Of a stretch of 64,000 nucleotides of DNA, positions 42,906-57,174 are shown piece after piece (position 1 is the stretch's first letter; each line of letters starts with the position of its first letter). The notes below the pieces were generated by a model. That model was not told the DNA's origin, made no database searches, and saw only the letters and a list, made by a program, of their open reading frames with translations. The translations under genes and the position numbers were made by a program. This DNA comes from Rhododendron vialii (taxonomy: Eukaryota; Streptophyta; Magnoliopsida; Ericales; Ericaceae): contig NC_080560.1 of NCBI RefSeq assembly GCF_030253575.1, positions 41,153,001-41,217,000 on the forward strand, in the 5' to 3' direction.

Positions 42906-45900
42906 ATGTTGAAATTCCTGAAGGGCGTCGTGGCCGGATCTGGTTCCGGTCCCAATAACCTACCCTACAACATCGGAGAGCCTTACTCCTCTGCCTGGGG
43001 CTCCTGGACTCACTCTCGCGGCACATCCAAGGTAACTTCTGCCTTCATTTGTCAAATCCTGCGTCAATTGTCGAGTCTAATCGTCCGGAGTTTTTGTTTG
43101 CGATCAGTCTTAGTTATGGCCACGTTGCTTGTTCTTTTAGTGATGATTAATACTTGATCTGATTGTATCTTAATAGTGCGATATGGAATTAAAGATATGT
43201 TTTAGGGACTGTCTGGATTTGGTTTTGGTTTTGGTTTTGCTTTGTGCAGCATTCCGAGGATGAGTTTACAGTTACGTATAGTTGTAGTAGACGGAGCTCA
43301 ATGGAAAAATAGGATTCATGTAGCTAACCCCAATTGATTGGGACACAAATCTCGGTTTGGTTTGGTTAGTTATAAGATCTAGTTGCACTTGATAGAGCTC
43401 AATGGAATTATAGGATTCACGTAGCTTACCCCAATTATTTGGGATACAATGCTCGGTTCGGGTTTGTTAGTTATAAGATCTAGTTGTACTGGACAGAGCT
43501 CAATAGAAAATAGGACTCATGTAGCCGACCCTAATTTGTTTGGACACAAGGCTCGGTTTGGTTAGTTATAAGATCTAGTTTTGGTTGTAATATGTCGAGT
43601 GACTTGGTCAAGGATCTCAGCTTGTTTTCTAGGTTGGACTTAACAAACTCGTTCATATGTAGTTGCGAAAGAAAAATTGTTCGTACCGCCTAACAAGGTG
43701 CAACATATTGGTTAGTTCGAAAACCATATGCTAATTCATGCTCTCTAAGTTTTCTACAATCTGTCTATCTCAAAAACTTTCTTGCAAATGTGGGGAGCAT
43801 GATGAATGGAAGGCTGTTCTAGAGTGCATTGTCGCGTTTTGTGTTTAAACCACTTGAACTTTTTGAGATTCGCTTTTACTTAGAGGTAGCAAATGAGCGG
43901 GTTGAAACGGGTCGTGTGTTCAATATTGGCGGGTCGATAGTAGGCGGGTTGAAAAGGGATGGGTGGAATACGGGTTAAGTCATGCCCAAACCCAACCCGA
44001 CCCGTTGCTCTTCCTTTTCTTCCCTTTTCAAATTGCCCTCCAAAAAAATTGTCTTATGTTGGAAATTAGCAAAACAACATCCACAAGCGAAAACCTACAT
44101 AATCACAGATTAACCAATATCCTCATCGCACAACAAACAAATCAATTTGTTTGTTAGTACCTCTTGGGAAATTGCTAGTCCTGTTACTCCTACGTGGAGC
44201 CCCAGTCGACAGCGACGATCATTGATGCTCATGGGAACTGCTTGAAAATCAAGGTCCTAATCACTGCAACCGAGATCATGCTTGATGAACCGAGACACGT
44301 GGTATCTGTAGTGCAACTGATCCGGAAGACTGGCTGGGTTCCGGTCATGAAGGCCGATGAGAAGCTGTTAGTGGGGGAGGTTTACTTGGTTGTTCCGGCG
44401 AGTAGGGCCCACTGTAAGGTATCAGAATCAGAGATGGTGATGATTGACTCCGCTTGTGAGAAAAAGCGGCAAAAATGACGCAGTTCTAAAGTTTTGCCGA
44501 CGGTCACTGAGGGGTCTGGTGAAAAAGTTGAGGGCTCGGATGTGATTAAACAAGGGAATATTACCGGATTGTCCGGATGGGGTTTTTTAGGTTGTACCCA
44601 TTACCAACCCATCTAAACCCACAAATCAATGGGTTTATTAAGTTGGCCCAATTAAAAACCATATTTAGAAACCATATTAGGAGTAATTTATAAAGATACC
44701 AATTCATTAATTCAGTCTTGCATAGATTCTGAACTCGGAAAAACCCCACCCAATTAATCAATTAGCAATCATTGAAGCTCCTCCTTTTGGCAATTCCTGT
44801 GGCTAAAAATTGGAGTCATTTGCAAATGCTTTTTCCGCAAATATAAGTAAATATTATTTTTGTTCTGAGTACTCAACTAAATGCTTCTCTAGTATCTTGT
44901 TAGTAAGAAGCAAATGTTTTTTTTCTAGTATCTTGTCAGTAAGAAGTAAAGGTTTTTTTTCCGAGTATCTGGGTTACTTCATGTTTTCTCCTCTCTTTTT
45001 TTTTTTTGGGATACATATGTTTGAGAGGTTCTTTCCTAGTTGGGAACATGCTCCTGTCTCGATGGGGGCAAAGTTCCTTGGAGGTCATAATTTGGGAGTG
45101 CGGTAATGAGGTTTATGTATTCATGTGACTGACAGAAGGTTTTTGCGGCTAAGGTTGGGATCTCTTTATGTTCGCAATCCTTGTCCTTGAGCACGCTTCA
45201 AGATTTTGTTTCAGCTTTGTACCATTAAGATATTAGGTTTCCTTGTCTTTTCTTTTGTTTTCCTAAACCTTGCCAACTAAATGAAACTAGGGTATATGAA
45301 GAAACGAAAATGAGATGAAAGAGAGTAAACAAGTACTCCCTCCGTCCCGCAAAGATGGTCTAGTATTCCATTTTGGGATGACCCAGAAGGATTATCCATT
45401 TTGAAAAGTTTCCAAAAGAGTAATGCAACATTCTCATTTTACCCTTCCTTTTCTCTTACTCAAAAAAACCCCATCAAGGGCCAAAATTAAAAGTTAAACA
45501 AAAGTAAAAGGTAATAATTATGATCCCTTAAATATTTGGTTTCCCAATGAGGGCCAGCAAAATGGGCCGGAGGTAGTAGCATTAACTTTGCAAGTGAAGT
45601 ATTCATAAAAAGAAAAGAATACAATACATCATTGGATCATATCTAATGTACGGTGTTTCAAACCTCAAAAAAAAAAAAGGCAAAAAAAGAGATAATTCTA
45701 ATGTAAAACAATCCTGATTTCTAAAAGGCGGCAAAGCTCCATGCGGGATGGTCGTGATGGTGATGCTTAACCAATTGTGCGTGACTCTGCGAGAGAGAGC
45801 ACAGCACAGGCTGGGGCTGTAAGCTTGTCGTGGAACACCCTCAAACTTGTTGTGGAATCCCACATCGCCCATTATAGGGAAAATAATGTGGTATTTTAGT

Positions 45901-48900
45901 AAAGACCGACCAGCTACTATTAACTTGAGGTTAACCTTTTGAGCTACGTGGTTAGGCTAAGAGTTAAGCTGGTCAACTGGGGGCAGGTCGTTACAGGAGG
46001 TATCAGAGCTTGCACCAACCAGAAGTGTGAGACGGGTCCTGCTGGGAGACGTGCTTCGGTGGGCCCGACAATGAGAGGAGCTTGAGGTGCTTGTCGTGCT
46101 TAGGCGGTGCTTCGCCAAAACCTAACCGTGAAATAGGTTGATTTACCCCGAGTGTAGGGCTAGGTCGTTGTCAGCATAAATACCGGAAACTCCGGAATCG
46201 TTCCCACAGAGATAATCTTTATAGCTTGCTAGGATTTTTAGATGTAAGGGTTCGCGGCGTTTAGACGGCCAACTTTTGGTTTTGCCTTGAAAGGTGAAAA
46301 ATGCTCGTGCAAAAGACTAGAAATGAGTTTGGACTAAGAATTAAAGGTGGCAAGGCTCAGGAGTTCATAACACTTGTAACTTAAGTTATCTAACCATTCT
46401 CAACGAAAACTCGGTTGAATTGCACAGTATAGGCTATCAACCGGAAGATTAAGCTATGAAACCAATAAATGACTAGGAGTGTCGTATGGAAAACGATTGA
46501 GCTCTTTTGTTCTCTTGGCAAACATGAACCGAGACATCGCTCCGGAACCATGTGAGCTAGCACATGATCACCGGAGATTAACATCGGTAAGTTTTGTTAC
46601 ATAAAGGCGAACCCTTCTCATTTTCCAAACCAAACCTCAAGTATTTAGTTGAGAAAGACAAGATTAACATAAGTCACATGGCGTTAATCACCCCGCGGCC
46701 GAGCCTAATCAGCTACTCACTCATATTGAAAAGACTAGAAAGCTTGGTAATTAATGGAAACATGTTTAACCGATAGAATCGAAAATAAACTTGATTTATA
46801 TGAAGATCTAACAAGTAGCTACAACTTTAATGCTTGAAAAATTAACAAACAACTTCAACTTACATGTGTTCTTGGAAGAAATAGCTTAAGAAAGCTTATA
46901 AAGCATTAATGGAGTAAAAGACTTAAAGTGTAATGTCCTAGATTTAAAAGAGGGAGAGTGGTGGTCCTATTTATACAAAGAGACTCTCTCTCTCTCCTCC
47001 AAAATATCCAAAATACAGCCAAAAGTGGAAACTTGCCGCTTATGGAAAGTTAAAAGCTGTCAAAATGTAAGTTGGTAAGCCTCCCGTATCGATACTCCAG
47101 AGCCGTATCGATACCGAGCTGTCTTGCTCTGAAACCCAGGATTCCCCGTAGACGACCCGTATCGATACACACAGAACCGTATCGATACGGAGAACAGTGT
47201 ATCGATACACTGAAGCTTCCAAAACTCTCTGTTTTAATGAAGTATCAATACTCTGATAACTGTATCGATACGGTTCTGCTCCCTGGCAGATCAAGTTTCT
47301 CAAGCCTCGTTTTGCCACCCGACGGCCCATAGCATGCTCCGGCTTCTACAGTTCTTCATCCTCAAGCCCTGACGGCTGAATTCTTCAAGACCTCGCCTAC
47401 TCGCTTGCCCTCAAAGGTTGTTCAAAACACCAAACAAACCCTCTTATTCGCGTATTACCTGAAAAGCTCAACTGAAAACCTTACGCGCAAAATCACTAAA
47501 AACGGCAAATAAACATAGAACAAATGACATAAAACGGGACTAGGTGCACCAAATATCTACAATATTGGGTGCTTATCAGGTGGATCTCACATGAGACGAG
47601 CTTGAGGTGCTTGTCGTGCTTAAGAGAATACTTGTCTCACATCGCTTGGTGGGTGAAAGTAATGGACCATATGGTGCAAGGGGGACGTTGCAGCCAAGGT
47701 GGGGAGATTGTGGAATCCCACAACGCCCATTATAGGGAAAGTAACATGGTATATTAGTAAAGGCCGGCCAACTACAATTAACTTGAGGTTAACCTTTTGA
47801 GTCACGTGGTTAGGCTAAGAGTTAAGCAGGTTAGCTGGGGGCGGGTCGTTACACTTGTCCTAGTCAAGGGAAGGGTGATGTGGTCACCTGATTCGATTGA
47901 ATTCATTACATCCCTGATGTATTGCCTAATTCCCAAACTACGGGCATAAGTAACTCTATATTTGAATCAGGAAGGACTTAATGCCCACAAGGGTGGTATA
48001 GAAATAATGAATGACCATTTTGTTCAACTTAAAATACTACGAGACCTTATGCTTTATGCTTTTAAGGACGTTGCATTGTTTTTATTCTTACTTTTCCACC
48101 TTTTCCTATAGGATGTTAGTTGACTTGTGACTGTGGGTTCAATTTTCAGGATGATGGGTCTCCAGTGTCAATATTTTCTCTATCAGGAAGTAACGCCAAT
48201 GATGGACATTTAGCTGCTGGTCGCAATGGTGTCAAGCGTCTTCGCACGGTAAGCACTATGGGGTAGAAAATATTTGATACATTTGTTGTTCTTTAGGTTT
48301 GGTCTTGTACTTGTATGCAGTCATTTAGGTCATTTGTTGTAGATTTTCTTTGCATGAGGGAATATTTGGATCAGTTAGTTACCAGAAGATGACATACCCT
48401 TTGGATTTACATTTTAGAACACACATTTTGGAATACTGTGCAATTTTATTTCAATATGAACTAAGAGCTCCAAAGCGATCTGAGGAACTTTCATGTTTAT
48501 TTGGTAGATGTCATTCCCAAGAGAGCAAAGAAATTGAACATAGCGAATAAAAATCTAAGAGGCTGTTTGGCAGCTTCTTTTTTCACTTCTCATTTTCTCA
48601 TTTTTGTGTTTTGAGTGTTTGGCTGGTTCAGCCAGAAATCATTTTAGGATGATGAGTTCTTTGATTTGAGGAATAGAGAAGAGAAGTGTGTATTATGGCT
48701 TTTTGCTCAGATAAATGGGAAAACGACACAATGCTTCTATACTCTCTTTGTTTCCATGATTAATTTTGAAGAATAGTAGCTTAGTTTTGCTAAACGTTTA
48801 GCTGTTACATGAAAAATTGCTCCCACATGTAGAAGTACTTTAGTAGATGCTAATTTTGTGAGATTAATAGACAAGTCTTTCCCCAGGAGTGGAGCCAAGA

Positions 48901-51900
48901 TTCAAGTTCGGGGTGGAGAAAATTGAATAGATCAAGGCTTACTAATAAAATTATAAAATATAATATTTAAGATTCAAAAAGATACCCTTGTTCTAATAGT
49001 TATCGTCCATAATATCTCCAAAATAATTCAAATGTTCTAACGTTAATCATCCATCAACGTGTAACAAAACTGGTTTACAAAATGGAACTCCGCGTTCTAT
49101 CAATGTGATTTTTTTCTTGGATTTCGGTCCTTTTGTGTCTTGGTGGTTTAAGACTTTAAGGTACAAAGAAGAAATAAGATGAGAGAAGAGAAAGACGAAA
49201 GACTGTTGATACAAGTAGTTGATTATTATTATTCTTTTTTGGAAACCGGGGGTGGCCCATGCCACCTTGCCCCCCTCTTTACCTCTGCCCGTCTATCCCT
49301 ATGGTATCACTTTTAATGGCATGTGGGTTACCATGATCTTACTTACTCCAGAACAATCTGCTTGCCATGTATCATTAATTTGGACTAGTATTTGAGACTT
49401 TTGAGAAGTTGGTTTTCAAAAAATTAAAAATAAAAGGAACAGGATCCCAAAAAGTTAATCGATGATGGTCTAGTCTTACTGTTAAGTTTCCTGGGAATCT
49501 GGCGAGATAAGTTTGAGCTTTAACCTATGCCTTTTGCGTTATCCTTTCTTTAAGTTACCAATCAATAAATTTTCAATATTGAGGTTAAATTTTCATAATC
49601 TGTATTTGCGTTCGAGTATAAATGGCAGCAATGCTTTTTCGTCAGCTAAAGTTGCATTAGCAGCCTTGTTTCTACTGGTGGAGTTAACTTTTTTTAATCC
49701 GAGGAACTCTTCAGTTAGGGGGATTCTGGAACCAACAGTTGGTCTTTTACTTTTCTGATACTTTTCGCGACTTCTATAAATTGTGTTATGATACTTTTCA
49801 TGTTCAAACCCAAAACAAAATTGCAGGTCAGACACCCAAACATTTTGTCATTCCTGCACAGTACTGAGGCTGAAACTTTTGATGGTTCTACTTCAAAGGT
49901 GACCATCTATATTGTCACTGAGCCGGTCATGCCGCTGTCAGAAAAAATCAAGGAATTAGGATTAGAAGGTATTCAAAGGTGTGTAAAGCTCTTTGCTAAA
50001 TAGTTTTTTACTATGTTGTTATTTGAATTTTGTGGGTTTGATTACCGTAGCAATAGAGTACTCTTTATGTTATATTTTTGTTCATGTGATTTTGAGCATA
50101 ACTAGCTCTAGCCCGTTGACCATGTTCACACAGAATAGTTAGTCCTGTATACTGCATTAGAAATTCTATGTAAATAGTGCTGCGGATTTCTAGTAAATCA
50201 ACTAAAAGATAGCGCTCCTCCTTTCTGAGATTTTTTGTTTTTTTTTTGTTTTGTCATTTACAGACTTCATTGCCCCTTTTATTTGATGGAATTTATTTAC
50301 CTCTCAGTAATAGCTGCATAGGTTATATTTTTGGCCTTTTTCGATGCTTTGGACTATGTAAAGGAAGCATGGTAATGTGCACAGAAATTGATTTGGGTCT
50401 CTAGGCCTACTCTTTTCAGTGCCTTTCAGCTTTGATTTGGGGGCATGGTTCCGCAGAAAAACGTCCCTTTAGCTCCTCGGTTTTTGGAGGTATAGGGAGC
50501 CACCATTTTAGTGGTATTCTGAGATAAGCCACTCTGTGCATTATTGCCAAAAGTTAGGTCTATCTATCTCCAATCCTCCCCCGCCCATACCCCTAATGCT
50601 CGGAGACTAGATGAGTTCTGTTATTGTTGTTGTTGTCTAATATCTTCATCATCCTTGTGTATGCGGACTTGGTTCACTCAGAAATGTTGTGAATCTTTTG
50701 ATGGCAGGGATGAGTATTATGCATGGGGATTGCATCGAATAGCTAAAGCTGTGAGCTTTTTAAATAATGACTGTAAACTTGTAAGTATTTTCAACCAAAG
50801 TTCACAATTTCTTTAGGCATTTGTGAAATGTTTTGAATCGGGTTCACATCTAGAAAAAAGTTTCATATTCCATTTGGAAGCAAATTTAAATTGTTTACCA
50901 TCACTTGATTTCTTTCATATTGTATTTAGGGTAAATAAGTATACAGATTTATTTTGTGAACTAGTTTTGGGCGCGTGGCTTATGTCCTTTTATCGTGTTC
51001 TAGTACTATATTCTATGAAGCACGGGTACTCCAAAAATGTTGTTGTACGAGTACTGGATACGGCAAAATACGTACCCTGTATGCCATGGTACGGGATGGG
51101 TATATATTTCTTTATGTACTAGATACGTATTCCCTCCGTCCCAGTTTGCTTGCCCCTTTTGGGGAAGTGAGTTTTTATGGGTAGAATGATGAGAAATTTA
51201 ATTGGTATTGACTTTTTCAATTTGCCCCTACTTTATGCTTTGTGGACATGACCCTTAATATAGAAAAGAAAGGGAAATGATTTTGCCACTCCCTTTTTTT
51301 TTTGTTAATGCCACTCCCCTGCAAGTGTATTTTTACACCAAAAATACACTTGCATGGGAGTGACGTTAACAAAAAAGAGAGTGGCAAAATCAGCAGCCAA
51401 AAGAAAAGATGAAAGAGTAATGGTGCACAACTTTTTATGGTGACTTTTCAAATGGACATTCATTTTGGGACATCCATAAAAGGAAAGAAGGACCAGCAAT
51501 ATGGGACAGAGGGAGTAATGGTTAATGTTAATAACTATTTATCCTTCCATTCTTATGTCATGTTTTTTATTTATCTTTACTATTCTTTCTTATTTGCAAA
51601 AATACTAATTTGAAGTATCCACACAAAAGAAGGAAAATAAATAAATATGGAAAGTACAAGTATGTTTTTCTATAGCATGCTAAAAATATAAATAATTATA
51701 TAAAAAATATTGGCGTACCCTCGCCGTACCTGTTCCCTACATTTTAGGTTTTATCATGTACCTGTGTCTGGGGTTCATTGACTGTATTGATCCAGGCATT
51801 TCTGGTGCTAGTTTAAGTTGGTGATTTCATGATTGGGGAGCTACTGACCAGTGCCCTAGTGTTTGAGCATATTTTCTATTTTTTCAAGTTGTTGGTTTCT

Positions 51901-54900
51901 TATGCTTTAAAATATTGTTTCTCATACTAGCGTAAATATTGTAAATTCCGTGGTCCAATTACTGATAATTTGCTTTCTTTACCGTCCTGCCTGGGGAAAA
52001 GAAAAACAACTTTGTGTTGTGATTTGTGATTGGTATTGGTCTGCAGGTGCATGGTAATGTTTGCTTGGCCAGCGTTGTCGTTACTCAAACTTTGGACTGG
52101 AAGCTGCATGCTTTTGATGTTCTATCCGAGTTTGATGGAAATAGTGAAGCTTCTACTGGACCAATGCTGGTACTGTGTTTTTCTGGATGCTCTTCGTTGT
52201 GTTGCAGTTTCGTTATAACTTAGGGGTTTTGACAGTTGTTTCCTTTATCATAACAAATTATGTGCCCTAGCAACATCTTGTAATTTCTAAAAGTCGAAGC
52301 ACTCTTATCCAAAGCGCCTAACCAAATTCTTCCGCATATTTCATGCCTCGCTTCTCAGAGAGTGCATCGATGGAGAGATGGGGAGAGAAAATTCCTGGGA
52401 GGAGGCTTAGGACAGGAATTTCAGTGCAAAGATGGTTGGTTGTGTTTAGCAAAGCATGGGAGTTTTGAGTTAGGTAATGGCCTGAATATTCAGTTTTGGA
52501 ATGATGTTTGCTGAAGATACTACCCAGCAGACAACCCTGTATCGGTAGCATTTCCAGATCTCGTACAACGTTATGGTTGATAAGGATGCTTTGGTGCGGA
52601 TTATTTTCTTAATAACGTGCTTATGGTAATTTGGGACTCTCGAATCATTAGAGCTCTCCCCGACTGGAAGGTGGGGGCCTCGGTGGAGTTTTTTGAACTT
52701 CTTTATGTGGCTGCTGTACCCTCAATTGTGCTGGACAGTAGGATGAGGTAGAAAGAGGCAACCAAACTTTCTTAGTAGAGTCTTATTTTTCCTTGATAAC
52801 TGGAGGGAGGAGTAACTCATTTCCTTCAAGGACTATTTCAATGGCTGGAGTCCCGACTGAGTCCAATTTTTTGTCCAGGCAACCATATTATTTAAGGCTT
52901 CAGATCACCTTACAGATGTTGCATGTGGTGGAGAGAGCAGAAAAGAAATGGACCAACTTATCATCGGTTGTGATGTGGCTGGCATTTATGTACGCTACTA
53001 TTTTCAATTTGTTGGATCATTTGGGTGATGTCGACTTTTTCTGAAGGTTTTTGGAATTGGATCTCTGTTTTTAGGAAGAAGAAAGCTTAGATGGTTGATC
53101 CTTTATGCATCATGTGGTGCTTGTGTGGGGAAAGAAATAGAGAGATTTTTCAGGGCGCAGAATTGGGGATCAAAATCTTAGTTCACGGATGTTGCACAGC
53201 ACACATTTTGGTGTAAATGATCTTTTTGTGACCCTCCTCTCTTCTAGAGTTCAACTGGGCTGTTGATTTCTCTACCTTTGTTCTTGTTTGTTTTGTATAC
53301 GTGGCCCCACAACCAATTCCTGGTGCCTTCTCGATGCATGTTTTACATTTTACTTGTTAAACTAATCTAAATTCGCTTAAGAAAGGGACAATTATTATTT
53401 GTGAAGCATTAGACTGAAGAATAGAAAGGCAAGCGATCATTCGAGTCAATGATTAAATCCAACTTACATATGTTTCAATTGCTTAATTTGCAGGCTGCTT
53501 ATGCGATCTACTTTCTAACCAACACTAATTATAAAAATGCTTCTCTAAACACGTCTAAATAATAGTTTCAGCGTATTACCTAGATTATGCATATGGAGTA
53601 TTTAGCCACAGTAGTTCCCGTTGGAGTACTCAGACATTGATTTGGGTTTGGATTCACCTCTACTGATTTTCTTGTTGCCTTCATCATTCATTTTTAGAAT
53701 ATTGTCTGGATGACCCCCTTTGCAATGGTTTGCCGGAGATAGTTCTTGTTACTCACGCATTGACATTTCTTCATGCAGCAATATGAATGGCTTGTTGGTG
53801 CACAATACAAACCAATGGAGATGTCAAAATCTGACTGGGCAACAATTAGAAAATCTCCACCTTGGTCCATAGACTCTTGGGGCTTGGGTAAGTGTATTAT
53901 TGGCCTGTCATGGGTGTTGAATTTATTGGTATTGCATTGATCCCTTCCATGAGGTGTCGAATTGACCGGCAAGTGGTCTTTTCAGGCGTTCAATATAGAT
54001 TCTAGTACACAATCTGAATGTCTTTATATCTTAGGTTGTCTTATATATGAGCTTTTCTCTGGTACAAAGTTGAGCAAAACGGAGGAGCTGCGTGACACTG
54101 CTTCTATACCCAAGGTATTGATGGCTCCAAATGTTTTCTTCCTTATTCAGTGTCATTTCCTTTTTGTCGTCTAAAAGCTATGTTAGGTTGCACAAGTATA
54201 TTGGTTTTGCTTGTGCATGTGTGTTTACCTGTTGCTAAGAATTTTTTTTTGCCTTCAGTTGCTTTTACTTTCAAGTCATTTGAAAGATTCATCTTCATTT
54301 GCACTTGTCTATTTTCTTGTCTCACAGTCTCTACTTCCAGATTATCAGCGGCTTTTGAGTTCCATGCCTTCTCGCAGGTTGAACTCTGCAAAGCTTGCAG
54401 ACAATAGTGGTGAGTTTTTATAATTCCTATGTAAGCAAATCTGATAATTTTCTTTGCCTGGGATTCAACTAACAATGTACTTTTGAAAGGAGAAGTTTCG
54501 TTCATTCGACATCCTATCACAGGAGCTTATTGTTTTCCTGAGAGCATCACTAATGCAAGATTAACCATCCATAATAAGTTTTTTTTCCCCCAATTGAACC
54601 TTCTAAACTTGTCAACTTTATGCTCTTGACCGCTATTCAAGGGAGGAAAGTGAACTTGGTAAAATGTCGGGACGCATTCTCGGTTTTGGAATTTACTTTA
54701 TGATTCACAACTGGTGACTTAGAATTGTCTGGGTCCAATGTGGTGACCTTTTCATTCACTTTATATTACTTTGTTCTTTTTCCTGGTAGTGTACTTTTAT
54801 TGATATTTAGCACCTGAATTTATACACTTGTACGCTTTTGTTTTCTGTTGTTTTTCTTAGTATGCTTAACTTGTTTCAGCACGTCACTTCTTTAATATGT

Positions 54901-57128
54901 GAGACCTCTTTGTGACTGAAAAACAATCTATGTATTGGCAGAATATTTCCAAAATAAGTTGGTGGATACCATACATTTCATGGAAATTTTGAATTTGAAG
55001 GACAGCGTTGAAAAAGATACTTTCTTCCGCAAGCTTCCAAATCTAGCAGAACAGCTTCCTCGCCAAATTGTGCTGAAAAAGGTTTATCCAAATTTCTAGT
55101 ATGATATGGTCAACTTCTGTTCATTATTAGTGTTTTCTGTGGAAATTCATTGTTTGTTGTCATGTCTCTACAGTTGCTTCCTTTATTAGCTTCTTCCCTA
55201 GAATTTGGTTCAGCTGCTGCCCCTGCTTTGACTGCACTGTTGAAAATGGGTTCGTGGCTTTCATCAGAAGAATTTAGCACCAAGGTCATACTCTTTCAGC
55301 ATCTCGTAGTGGCTTTTTGTTCATTGTGATCGCATTCAAATAGTTTGTATATCTGGCTTTTGCGTTCGGTTTTTTTTAATGATTTTCGTTACTACCATGT
55401 ATCCCCTATTATTTGATGTGTGTAAAGAACTACTTTTTCTTACTGTTATGTGATATGTTTAGAATGCCTTGCTCTTACTTTTAGGTACTACCAACAATTG
55501 TCAAGCTCTTCGCCTCCAATGACCGGGCTATTCGAGTTGGTCTCCTGCAGCATATTGACCAGTATGGGGAGTCATTGTCAGCACAAATTGTTGATGAGCA
55601 AGTATACATGCAGTTTTAACTCTTATGCAGTTTTCTTGGCACTGAAAAGAAAAATATTTGTTTCTGTTTGGAATTAACCTTTTCTGACTTATTCCACTTT
55701 TAGAGTTCGACATTCTAAACTGTATATGACGTTTTTCACTAGATTTACCCTCATGTTGTTACTGGGTTCTCCGACACGTCAGCTGTTCTGCGGGAACTGA
55801 CTCTTAAATCCATGCTTGTTCTTGCTCCTAAGGTGCGCATAGCTTATTCTTTTGCTCGCAGTAGAAGGACTTCTTTTTATGTAGTGTTGGAAACTGTGCA
55901 TTAGTTAACAATCTTCTATGTTGATGTGAATCAATTAACATAAAGGGCTAGAAAATAGCAGCAACTACTGTAATTTTGAATCAGATTTCTGCAACCACTG
56001 TTAAGACTCCTGAAATCCGTGAGTTCAGAGCACAAAATGTTAGCCTTAGTATATCAAGTGGAAGAAGGATTAGTAGTGGAACAAAGTTTACAACTTACAA
56101 GATGAAGGAGAAAATGAGAAGAAAATGTGGAAGGGAAAACAAAAAAGAGGACTAAAATAGTTACTTGATATATAGCTCCATCCGAGTTATGATTTGAGTT
56201 TATTCTGAGTTGGGCATTTCTGTACTGACATGGTATGGGCATGTTCATTGTCATTGACAAAAATGCTTTCGGTTTTCTATTAATCTGCTATAATTAGTAC
56301 GTACGTGTTTTCATAACTTGTAAGCGTTCTATTCTTCTTCCTCATGAAAGCCATCTTCTTTGAAGTTTACAAGTTCTTTGGACATGTTGAAAAAAAAGGA
56401 AAAAAAGTTCCTTGGATAATGTTATTCTATCATATTTAGCAATGAGTTGGGTTTGTGAATTATTTCTAAAATTGTTTCGGTTCGACTTATAATTGCAGTT
56501 GTCCCAACGCACTATCTCTGGGTCTCTGTTGAAGTATCTTTCTAAGCTACAGGTATTATGTTATCCATTTGTTGATCCAACTGTAAGACATCAATTATTG
56601 GTTTTATTGATTTCCATTTAAAGGGTCTGCCTTCCAAAGTAATATTACATCCTCTAGTACGGTAACTTCAATCATTCATTTGAGTTTGTGTTTCTTCATA
56701 CTTTCAAGTTTTGCAGGTTGATGAAGAGCCTGCTATTAGAACAAATACTACGATACTGCTTGGGAATATTGCCAGCTACCTCAATGAAGGGGTCAGTAAC
56801 AGCTAGTTTGCATACCTTTTCAGTATACAATATCCACACTTACAGTATTATTTTGTTTGAGATGCTCGATCTTTGTTTATTGTACTCAATGTTTTAAAAC
56901 AGTCGGCAGCACTGATCATATGAGGGACATATTTGGATATGTATGTTAATTAATCTATCAATCTTAACAATTGGATCTGAAATTTCACTGCAGACACGGA
57001 AAAGAGTTTTGATAAATGCATTTACAGTACGTGCTTTGCGTGATACATTCTCTCCTGCCCGAGGAGCAGGTAAAGACTTAGTACCCTGTCTGTTGTGATT
57101 ATTTTACCTGCCTTTATTAGTGGGATTT

Positions 57129-57174
<46 letters not shown>

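Larger units (their letters stand above)
45851..47853 (+). mobile_element. TRIM-type LTR element with 5-bp target duplication
   Basis: Two 145-bp direct repeats, 45851-45995 and 47709-47853, begin TGTGGAATCCCAC and end GTCGTTACA. They are about 90% identical by eye, so the insertion is old. CTTGT flanks both ends (45846-45850, 47854-47858). A Met-tRNA-type primer site (GGTATCAGAGC, 45999-46009) follows the left repeat and a purine tract (GGTGGGGAGAT) precedes the right one. No protein domain is seen. About 1.45 kb of the interior is a further insertion. It is a fossil, structurally recognisable end to end, in intron 1 of the SCY1-like gene. Confidence 0.88.

Noticed and set aside
42768-43157. 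129-codon ORF spanning the SCY1-like start
   Set aside because: It reads through the CT-rich 5' UTR and past the exon 1 donor at 43032; homology starts at the ATG at 42906.
47040-47332. ORFs on both strands with repeated SIDT / RYS words
   Set aside because: They are translations of the GTATCGATAC cluster, not a repeat protein.
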